From the NCBI GenBank assembly GCA_964019135.1, contig OZ025253.1:37622548-37686547 (forward strand): DNA of 64,000 nucleotides, given 5' to 3'. A program made the position numbers and the translations under genes. Origin of the DNA: Arenicola marina (Eukaryota > Annelida > Polychaeta > Arenicolidae). The first letter of the stretch is position 1. Every line of letters begins with the position of its first letter. Positions 55,780-64,000 of the stretch are shown one piece after another. The notes under the pieces were generated by a model. It searched no databases and was not told the DNA's origin. It worked only from the letters and a program-made list of their open reading frames with translations.

Positions 55780-56040
55780 GCCGCCCGATAGCTCGGTGGG
55801 TTAGAGCGCTGGCATTTAGCGCTCTGGCCACCTGCATGAGAGCCTAGCGCACGTGGATCGATGGTTCGAGTCCTACTGTGGTCATGCATTTATGTGTGGT
55901 CCCAGGATAAAGATCACATGTCGTTCGCAAAGAGTATTGGGTTTCCCCGGGCACATGGCTCCGCTCTTCCCTTCATTCTTCCATTGACGCGACATGACCA
56001 GAATAGGTTACAGCGTCCTGAATACTCAATCAATCAAGCA
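55780..56040 (+). mobile_element. SINE family A, full copy
   Basis: Head ggccgcccgatagctcggtg, B box atggttcgagtcc, body ccaggataaagatcacatgt and ttgacgcgacatgaccagaa, tail tcaatcaatcaa. Confidence 0.9.
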
Positions 56041-56155
56041 CCCATACGGTTAGCCCTGCCGCCGCCCCCGCCCCGCCCCCTGGCCCCGAGCCTCGTTCCA
56101 CCACTTCCCTCCAGGCCTGTTCGCCGAGCCTTCACCTCGTTCCGCTCCCACCAGG

Positions 56156-56417
56156 GGTCGGCCCGGTAGCTCACTGGGCTAGAGCGCTCGCCTGGAGTGC
56201 TCTGGCCTCCTGAGAGCCTAACGGCACGTGAATCGGTGGTTCGCGCCCCGCTGTGGCCATGTCTGTTTGGTCGCAGGATAAAGATCCTATGTCCTTCTTT
56301 GCAAAGAGTAGGGGGTTACCCCCGGGGACATGGCTCCACTCTTCCTTCCTTCTCCCATTGACGCGATATGACCAAAAGTGGTTAACGCGTCCTGAATATA
56401 CAACCAACAACCAACCG
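56156..56417 (+). mobile_element. SINE family A, full copy
   Basis: Head gtcggcccggtagctcactg, B-box region ggtggttcgcgccccg, body tcgcaggataaagatcctat and ttgacgcgatatgaccaaaa, tail caaccaacaaccaacc. C-rich DNA (56040-56150, 56440-56590) and a G tract (56680-56700) flank it. Confidence 0.9.
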
Positions 56418-57132
56418 CTCCCACCACTCGCCGCCAATACCCTCTACCTCTAAACCAACTAAACCGTGCCCCACCCGTCGGCATCAGCCTTTTTGCAACA
56501 CCCGACCCTGGCCCCCTGTAGCCCCACCCCCATCATCACCCTAATCTCCCTCCACCCCAGCCCCCCGCTCGCCCCCCCCCCCCAACCGTTAAGGTCCACT
56601 AAGGTCGATATTGCATACTGGCCGATGTACTAGTTACGTGTGGATCCTATTATAAGACGACAGGGGGTGGAGTGTGGGCGGGGGGGGGGGGGGGGGGGTG
56701 GTAGGGGCTAGGGAGGGAGCGTCATTACCGCCCACTCAAACAACTACGTAACTATTGATTAAATAAATATCGGTAAACACCTGCTTTAAACAGCACGTCA
56801 AAAACACGAGGAAGCGTGAGCGGTGAGCCATTTCCATGGAAGGATAAAAGTTTATGTAAAACGCGCCGCCACATTTTTATAATTCATATACACGACAGAG
56901 ATTCATCCGACAGAACCTTTCAGGTGTTGCAACAATCTGTATTACAATAGAGGTTAACCCACTCTGTCCCTATCATGCACAGATTGCATGCTGTTACCGC
57001 AATCCCAGTCCTTTCCTGCGTTGCTCTGTGGGGGTTCCGCAAACCAGCTGAAATTATCCACCGTGCCAACTCCACGTCACGGCCTTAAAGCGCTCGGCAA
57101 CGCCTTCGGGGGCTAGCGGCTTATAATCAGAT

Positions 57133-57140
57133 TATATAAA
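57133..57140 (+). promoter_or_regulatory. TATA box of the secreted cysteine-rich gene
   Basis: TATATAAA followed by a GC-rich stretch (ggctggcc). It predicts transcription starting near 57160-57168, giving a 5' leader of about 160 bases before the ATG at 57327 with no need for an upstream exon. Confidence 0.7.
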
Positions 57141-57326
57141 GGCTGGCCACTTCAGACCTGCCACCGTCGTCGAAGAAGCATCAATTCTGCAGACCTAGAA
57201 GCTGTATACATACGGGCTTCGCTGACCAGCTTCTTCGATAATTGTGAGCATCAGTGTGTGGAAATTCAGTCGTCGATCGTGCGAAGGTTGTTCGAAGAGG
57301 AGTGATAAGCAAATATTACAATTAAA

Positions 57327-57428
57327 ATGTCGTGCTCTTCATCGTACAAAAGTTTGCTGTCGGTCATCGGTTGCCTTGTGGTGATTGCCATAGCTACAGC
57401 GTCTGCAGACACCATGAGCTCTGGAACT
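57327..57428 (+). CDS. Secreted protein exon 1 (signal peptide)
   Basis: ATG in the context attaaaATGtc. Encodes the signal peptide and DTMSSGT, ending phase 0 at gtgagt. Separating the signal peptide onto its own exon is common in secreted peptide genes. Confidence 0.85.
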
Positions 57429-60400
57429 GTGAGTACATGTGTAGGCCTATATATATGTATACTATTGTTGATTACAAATGAATGTTATAGTTTCAACATA
57501 TATTATAATTAGAATTGTTTCGGTACGTCGGTCTTTAACGACACGCGTTCGCTCAGTTATTTTGCGCATGTTTGTTGATTACAAATGAATGTTATAATTT
57601 CAACATATACGATACTTAGAATTGTTTATGTACACCGGTCTTTAACGTCACGCTTCCGGTACTATATTGGTACAGATTGCATCTAGATATGTTGTTGTTA
57701 TTTCAACTGAGATACATATTAATTTCAACATATACGATACTTAGAATTGTTTATGTACACCGGTCTTTAACGTCACGCTTCCGGTACTATATTGGTACAG
57801 ATTGCATCTAGATATGTTGTTGTTATTTCAACTGAGATACATATACGCCATGTACACATTTTTGTCAGCGTGCTTTAGCTGCAATTTGCGTATTCTGTAC
57901 TGGATACAATAATACTTGAAAATTGTAGAGGCTCGGACATGCCACATTTCCATAAAAGTTGGTGAACGATAGCTGTTGTCGTTAAGTCAGTAGAGGGTAC
58001 AAACAAAAACAGAAGTGCATAAAGCTTAAGTCTAGTGGGTGCCGGTGGGCGGGGGGGCGGGCCAGTAAAGCCGGAGTCTTTATGAATATCGACGGGGGGT
58101 GGGGCTGCAGGAGTCGGGTGGATGGGTGTGGGGGATGAGCAGAGAAGAGTCCATTAACCCTGGTTGGTGTGGGTGGAATTGGAAACTGCCGTGACTGATG
58201 TTAAGAGCAGCGTATCCGGGGCAGAGTTTCCCGGGCGGAGTTCGTTCTCTTGCTACTAATGGGAAGTTGTGGAAGCGAGACAGTACGGGATTTGTTTGTT
58301 TTGATGACGGTTCGGGCGATAAGGCGTTGGGAGAAATATTATTACTGTTGGCACCAAGCCAGGTAGCCCGCCGCAGGCCAGCGCGGTTGTGTTGACAAAT
58401 GCGATAGCTTTGACACATCTAAGAGCGACGGCTGGATATTAATAGGTTCTCATGGCGTAGGTTCTCAAGGCGGCTGCTGATGCCAATGGGCTCTTGCAGG
58501 CCGCGGCATAGTGGGACAGACAGCTTCATTTTATTAGTATAGATTTATCTATAATAGGGTGCGTAGTCCTAGTTTTATAGTTGTATGACGGGTAAAACTC
58601 GGACGAACCCTTCCATTTTGACGATGTTTAAAAAATATATAAAACTGCGCTTTTGGGGGGGAAAGCGGCTTATTATAAGAGCCATTGTAGCGGCCGTCCC
58701 ATTTTGACGATTTCTTTTCAATAACAAAAATAGCACTTTTAGGCGAAAACGGCTGATTTTTTTTACATATTTGTTCAAAATCGCCCTTTTAACGACATGG
58801 CTGCCTTGTAGCGGCCATCCCATTTTAAGGGGTTCTTTGCAATAACAAAAATAGCGCTTTGGATCCAGAGAGTGGATGCCTTGCCGGAATCACCATGGGG
58901 GTATCCCGCAATAAAAATAGAGTATATCCAGGCAATGATCGGATCCATGAAGTATTACTATAATGGTATAATATATTAAGGTAATTTATGTTGTTATGTC
59001 ATTCTCGGAAGCCTAGATGTAGTTACTGAGAGTAGCCCCTAGCCTACCCGCCTCCACTCCACCCCCTCCACCCCCCCCCCCCACACACACACACAGAATG
59101 TACATATACATGGTATATACATAAAATACATGGTGCCCCACATTCACCCACCCTCGCTATTAGCTATCCCGTCGTTTATCGTGATAGCTAAAATTGCATA
59201 TCGAGCTCTTTCCCGCCAAGACTAAAGAGGTCAAAATACAAATAAGAATCAGTCCTTGAATCATTCAAGATTTCTTTTGTCTATACTCCACGCATGCCAG
59301 GCTGCCAAACGGAGCCTCTTGGCCTTGAACATGATATCAATTTACCACAAGTTTTCATTTTAGTGATAAACGTCATCAGTTTGTGTGCTTCGCCATGCTT
59401 TGTTATAAGTATACTATAGCAGTGCCGAGACAGAGTTCTGTGGTGTCCTGGGATAGACACGTGTGCCGCATCACACCAGAAACGGCGATGTTTATCAGGT
59501 TTCTGAATTTATAGAATGAAACAATCGAGTTTTTACGCAAATTTTGTTATAAATATCGCCTGGGCTTAGTTTTGGCGGGAAAGAGCTCGATAACTTTAAT
59601 TATCCCTTTAATTAAATATGTTTATACTAGATCCATCAACTGAAAGCGTATTATATGCTCTACGTATATGCTTCACCGTTTTCAGCCGAAACGGGATATT
59701 TGTCCGAAGAACATGCCATGCAAGTGGGCGGTGTGCCCGTGGGGACGACAATCCCTGATCCCCAACAAAGAGAGCTGCACAATGATAGTAAACGAGTAAG
59801 TATAATAATGTACTGTTAATATATTACCTGTCTTTCAAATTTGTGACGTCGTAATACAATATATGCAATACCATTAAACATATGGAAGAAAAGTCGGACG
59901 TAATTATATATCAATGATTGAGAAGGGGACGTAATTCTATATCAATGATTGAGTAAGAGGACGTAATTATATATCAATGATTGAGTAAGAAGAGTACGTA
60001 ATTCCATATCAATGATTGAGTAAGAGGACGTAATTCTATATCAATGATTGAGTAAGAAGAGTACGTAATTCCATATCAATGATTGAGTAAGAGGACGTAA
60101 TTCTATATCAATGATTGAGTAAGAGGACGTAATTCTATATCAATGATTGCAATGTGGTAAATAAATGACACCGCGCCATTTGATATGATACACCCATTAT
60201 ACCCAAGTCGTGCATCTGCCTAATGATCATTTTGTTTATTCCAGTACAATAAGAAAAAGTGATCTTAACCGACAATAACATTACGATATATTTATGGTTA
60301 TAAATGATGTATTGTGGCGCTGGGTAAACGAACAGCCGTTTAAAAAAGAACACTTTCCTTCCATTCACCCGTTATAGCATAACCTGCACATCGCATAATG

Positions 60401-60994
60401 GCGCGTCGGGTGCTTTTACTCGTTTTAATGAGACTTGGTTCTATTTGTGGCTATAAGAGATGAACCACTTGATTACTTTAGGAAGGCTATGGTTTTTATC
60501 TAGAGCCCGGATATGTTTTTTTCCTCGAAGTGGAAGAAATATTTTGTTTAATAATGATATAAGAGTAATATCGATTGCAATGTTTATCAGGTGTGTGACT
60601 ATGTTTAATGTGCGGGGGGTGCAGGAGGGGGGGGGGGGGTCGGGGCATTTGTTTTTTGGGGGGTTCAGCAAAAAGAAGAAGTTCAAATCGAAGGCTAGAT
60701 TATTTTTAAAGAGTATATATTATCCATACATGCCCCCCCCCCCACCGCGCCACCCCAGGTATAAAACGGTCAGTTCCTAACGTTGCTGCTGGACGCACGT
60801 GTTTTTGCAGAGCCTGTCGATGCCCCCACGGGTTCACCTGCACCCGAGACCTGATGGAGCCCCTGGCCGCCCAAGGTTCCCCCTTCATTAAGCACGAGTA
60901 CAGATGTTCCATTGCCGTCAACGACGTCAACAGAAACTGGGAATTCGTCGGAGACCAGCGCAAACGATTCGCCAATTTCATGGAGCAGTATTAA
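57327..60994 (+). CDS. Secreted cysteine-rich protein, 3 coding exons, 131 aa
   Basis: Join 57327-57428, 59686-59795 and 60811-60994; junction phases 0 and 2 fit. Residues 1-27 are a signal peptide (hydrophobic core about 10-24, likely cleavage after Ala-Ser-Ala). The mature part has eight cysteines at 40, 46, 51, 65, 73, 75, 81 and 103, with the motif ACRCPHGFTC. Spacing C-x5-C-x4-C and later C-x-C-x5-C, with YRCS after the last cysteine, recalls prokineticin/astakine (colipase-like) proteins lacking their 4th and 6th cysteines; C-x5-C and C-x-C-x5-C also occur in CART peptides. I infer an extracellular disulfide-bonded ligand or effector; function is unknown. Basic sites PKR (35-37) and RKR (121-123) could be processing sites. 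A TATA box and poly(A) signals delimit a compact gene of about 4.1 kb. Confidence 0.85.
57596..57844. repeat. 125-bp tandem duplication in intron 1 of the secreted-protein gene
   Basis: aatttcaacatatacgatac begins at 57596 and 57721, with identical runs through gatatgttgttgttatttca and gagatacatat. A diverged third copy precedes it (57498). Confidence 0.93.
58605..58870. repeat. Degenerate tandem repeat
   Basis: ccattttgacgat, tgtagcggccgtcccatttt and aataacaaaaatagc(g/a)ctttt recur two to three times at spacing of roughly 90-115 bases. Confidence 0.65.
59199..59592. mobile_element. TIR transposon (TCGAGCTCTTT family), copy 2
   Basis: Ends tatcgagctctttcccgcca and ggcgggaaagagctcgata are a clean inverted repeat flanked by TA. 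The interior matches 24755-25096. It lies 93 bases before exon 2 of the secreted-protein gene. Confidence 0.92.
59686..59795 (+). CDS. Secreted protein exon 2 (first four mature Cys)
   Basis: Acceptor ccgttttcag, donor gtaagt. Encodes PKRDICPKNMPCKWAVCPWG and RQSLIPNKESCTMIVN plus two bases of Glu71. It directly follows a transposon copy (59199-59592) in intron 1. Confidence 0.88.
59896..60150. repeat. 31-37-bp tandem array, about 8 copies
   Basis: ggacgtaattctatatcaat followed by gattgagtaaga repeats; some units carry an extra agagta. It starts about 100 bases after exon 2 of the secreted-protein gene. Confidence 0.92.
60151..60810. other. Intron 2 of the secreted-protein gene, nothing else seen
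   Basis: G tract near 60630 and C tract near 60733. No extra exon recognised. Confidence 0.5.
60811..60994 (+). CDS. Secreted protein exon 3 (last four Cys and C-terminus)
   Basis: Acceptor gtttttgcag. Encodes ACRCPHGFTCTRDLMEPLAA, then a stretch ending YRCSIAVNDVNRNWEF and GDQRKRFANFMEQY, stop TAA at 60992. The strong codon preference for C-ending codons (for example ttc, gtc, aac) contrasts with surrounding AT-rich DNA and supports coding. Confidence 0.88.
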
Positions 60995-61234
60995 GCGAAG
61001 AGTGCCTATAGATATATGTCACGTCAAAAACTTCAGTTATTTATCACAACTGCATCGTTTCGTTTATGATGACCATACGGAAAGACTTGGGTTTTTTGTG
61101 CTGTGGGAAACCACGGTGAGCCAATTCGATTCTTGTAAAATAATTGGACAATCTGCCGAGCCGGTCCACATGAATTTTTGAACTGGCTATAGCTATAATT
61201 ATAAGTTCTTTCATCCCTGTAGGGTTGTTTTGGA

Positions 61235-61251
61235 AATAAAAGTGAAATAAA
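61235..61251 (+). terminator. Poly(A) signals of the secreted-protein gene
   Basis: Two overlapping-range AATAAA hexamers (61235-61240 and 61246-61251) about 240 bases after the stop codon. They give a short 3' UTR. Confidence 0.8.
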
Positions 61252-61320
61252 AAATATTCATTACACCAATGTTATGTATATCATTGCTTGGGAACCCTTA
61301 GTAATATTAAGTTAAGTAGG

Positions 61321-61447
61321 GGGGGGGGCGGGGCAAGGGGTATTTCCGTTCCTCGGGAAGGGGTTTTCATTTCACCGCGAACTGGCATTCTGTTAAATAA
61401 TGCTTCGTGAACTGGGAATGGGGTATTAGTCGACCGTCGTGATCAAC
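61321..61447. repeat. Dispersed repeat, copy 2
   Basis: caaggggtatttccgttcct, tttcatttcaccgcgaactg and cgaccgtcgtgatcaa match 13219-13346 in order. Confidence 0.7.
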
Positions 61448-62004
61448 GACACCCCCTTGCCCCTACCCCCCCCCCCCTAAATAATGTCGCCAGTTTTGAC
61501 GAAATGAACAAGATTGATATAATTTATTCATGAACATTGTATTGCAGAGTAAAATTATAATATTGCTATAAAGTGTACCAAGCAACAATATTTATTTTTT
61601 GAATTTAGAATGGCTGGGTCTCTATATTGTCAAAGATATTAGTACACCAAGATAGGTCATACGGCGCGCGCCCATTACAAAATGTGTAATGCGGCGAGTA
61701 GTGGCGGCGCTATGCGGCGAGCGCGTAACGTTGGGCTGCCGTGCACTGCGCTGACGATAACGCAGTCTGCGTGATCATCGGCGCCCTGTAACTAAAATAT
61801 GATGATCGCTATTAATCGAGTTGATATAAAGTATCCTTTCATGCTTTCAGGTATATTTGACATTAATTATGTGTAATTGTTTAGTGTTGATGCGGCAATG
61901 ATTAGGCCTAGCTGTTAGTGCCACCAAGGCGTTATATATATAAGTATATATTTCGAGAACGTCATTCACTGGTAGTCTACTGTTTGTTTTTTTTTGGGGG
62001 GGGG

Positions 62005-62297
62005 AGGGGCTGGTTTTGCTAACTTGCTGATAATTTTGCTGCTTGTTAGCGATTATAATAAGACTGCAACTTCATAATTATTTAGCACAGGTGTCAGTGG
62101 GGGGGGGGGGGGCTGGTTTCCCTAACTTGCTGATAATTTTGCTGCTTGTTAGCGATTATAATAAGACTGCAACTTCATAATTATTTAGCACAGGTGTCAG
62201 TGGGGGGGGGGGGGGCTGGTTTCCCTAACTTGCTGATAATTTGCTGCTTGATAGCGATTATAATAAGACTACAACTTCATATTATTTAGCACAGGTG
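62005..62297. repeat. 103-bp tandem repeat, 2.8 copies
   Basis: ctggttt begins at 62010, 62113 and 62216, followed by taacttgctgataatttt and ttagcacaggtgtcagtggg. Confidence 0.94.
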
Positions 62298-63290
62298 CAC
62301 AGAAAACCAGCGGGGATGGGTTCCTACTGTGTTTCGAATACGCTGTGGGGGACCCCTACCCCCCCCCCCCCTCGTCTGATTTACTTCGCCTGATCGTCGC
62401 TTCGTCGTGGGCGATAATAGAGAATTGTCAGCAGTTGTGGAGGTGATAATCGATGCACCATATCCGTGACTAATAAAACTAAAGCAAGACGCAGGTTTCA
62501 TCTTTATTTTTCCTTGGGGAGTCTGAAAAACGATATTCCTGGACATTTCTGTCGCGAATTCGCGCAATTTATGGCAAAACAAACTTGAAGTTCATGCCTG
62601 TTGACGGTGGCACTGTGCAAAACTACGCGCTCACCGCTTGGCGGCGCCACCGGAGAACGATTACAAGGAAATCGCCGTATGACCTATCTTGTTGTACTAA
62701 TATCTTTGATATTGTAAATTTTTCCCAAGATCAAGCTTGCGATGCATTACATAATTATAAACTTAAATTTAAGTTTGCGAAGATACATGATAATCCAGCC
62801 CCCCAAACGGCAAACCGAGAGCGCGAAAAGCCGGTTCACTATCTAGAATATAAACCCCAATAGATGTGTGTCAAAGGGCACCATGTTCTCGGCTGATCTA
62901 GACGACAGGACCCCCACGTGATGACTGTGGCAAGCTATGTATCCCCACAGGCGCGGATTTTGACAAATAAGGCTGGGGAGGGGCCATTTGGGTATTTGAG
63001 CCCTGGGGGGCGGGGGGTGGGGGGGGGGGGGTGTACTGAACACATCGCCTGGTTTGGGAAGGTTCCGCGGTAAATTTTAAGTCCCCTCCGCCATCCGTCT
63101 TTTTTCACCTCCACAATCCGCGAGGAATGGGTGTCTTTTTGCCATTAACCCACTCTTCGTCGCACTTCCATGTAGGGCGCCGCTTCGTTATCCTCTGTTT
63201 CGGGCAAACCCACTCTACGTACGGATACTGTTGTCTGCCCCCGGGATATGTAGGGGCGGAGCTAGACATTCGGGATAGAGGGCCCCTGAG
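62298..63290. other. No gene seen
   Basis: C and G tracts near 62350 and 63020, and a transposon-like start (taggggcggagctag) near 63250. Open frames lack domains. Confidence 0.45.
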
Positions 63291-63299
63291 GGGGGGTAG

Positions 63300-63490
63300 C
63301 CATGTCGCGTGTCGATTTTAAGAAAAGGTCCATGTCGCGTGTCGATTTTAAGAAAAGGTCCATGTCGCGTGTCGATTTTAAGAAAAGTTCCATGTCGTGT
63401 GTCGCTAAGTCTTACTGTCGCATGTCGATTCTAAGACAACCCCAATGTCGCGTTGTCGATTTTAAAAATCGCCGTGTCGCCGTGTCGGAA
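63300..63490. repeat. 30-bp tandem repeat, 3 clear copies then decay
   Basis: catgtcgcgtgtcgatttta followed by agaaaaggtc begins at 63301, 63331 and 63361, then degenerates. Confidence 0.92.
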
Positions 63491-64000
63491 AAGCCCCTCT
63501 GGGGCCCTGGATAGGAGCAATCGAGCTGTTACCACTTTAATACAACGTTGACGACGCTTAGAAATGGACATCGCTATGAACGACTTGGACTACCTTTCGA
63601 ACTGCGCGTCTAAAAAAAGTTCACAATACCAAGATAAGACCATATACACTTAGTTGCAACCAACAAAGTTGTGTGAGATAGGAGATAGGAGTAACATTGC
63701 TGGATGGGCAGCATTAGGTCACCCTTAGGCGTCACATACAATTCGGGAAAAACGTCGGAAAGGCAGATGAGGCCGGGGGTTGGGGTATGCAAACACCCCA
63801 TTTTAAATCATCTGCACACATGAAATGAAATGTTGGCGTGTTTAGCATGTCTTGTGCAAAAAAAAAGACCCGAATTGGGCCAAGAAACCTCTTGGGAGAT
63901 GATTACGGCAAGCCAATTTCATTGGGTTATTGCAAACAAACGAGTCATGAAAACTGAATACAACAAAAACAAACACAAAGGAGTCATTTAGACATTTGCA
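63491..64000. other. No gene seen
   Basis: Unique-looking; contains a SINE-tail-like aattgggccaagaaacctct (reverse sense) near 63873. Confidence 0.4.

Overview
The window is animal (metazoan) genomic DNA. It has intron-split genes with GT-AG junctions, tRNA-derived SINEs, small inverted-repeat transposons and a very heavy load of minisatellites. It contains no bacterial-type operons, CRISPR arrays or rRNA. I cannot name the species from sequence alone. Minisatellites built on exon-intron junctions are, as I recall, a described peculiarity of amphioxus (the 'mirage' minisatellites of the Adh locus), so a cephalochordate is my favoured guess; a hemichordate or other marine invertebrate is not excluded.

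Two protein-coding genes can be reconstructed exon by exon, both on the + strand. The first is a phospholipid scramblase (PLSCR family) spanning at least 9378-50509. It has two possible first coding exons (9378-9432 followed by 16537-16683, or 17155-17224), eight shared internal exons (24490-40731) and two alternative homologous last exons (42116-42169 or 50459-50509). All junction phases agree, and the predicted proteins are about 298-342 residues. The second, at 57327-60994, has three coding exons and encodes a 131-residue secreted cysteine-rich protein. It has a TATA box upstream and poly(A) signals downstream. Its cysteine spacing recalls prokineticin/colipase-like or CART-like peptides, but the family is not certain. 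A short THAP-type zinc-finger start (55206-55328) lies between them and looks incomplete or broken.

Layout: 1-9.3 kb is intergenic or 5' flank with GC-rich repeats, inverted-repeat transposons (including one nested inside another at 5695-6126), a SINE and a 79-bp array. From 9.4 to 50.5 kb is the scramblase gene, whose introns are dominated by tandem arrays: 25 bp x 56, 73 bp x 39, 38 bp x 11, 44 bp x about 118, 28 bp x 21 and 35 bp x about 105. From 50.5 to 57 kb is 3' flank with SINEs and the THAP fragment. From 57 to 61.3 kb is the secreted-protein gene. From 61.3 to 64 kb are more repeats.

The most striking feature is the 73-bp array (29033-31903). Each unit copies the branch-point region, the 3' splice site and the first 32 bases of the scramblase exon that ends the array, giving 39 near-identical acceptors of which only the last yields a functional reading frame. 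The 44-bp array begins within about 10 bases of another exon's donor and carries a strong donor-like CAG|GTAAAC in nearly every unit. Some long open frames in the window, notably on the - strand of the 35-bp array, are by-products of tandem repetition and are not called as genes.
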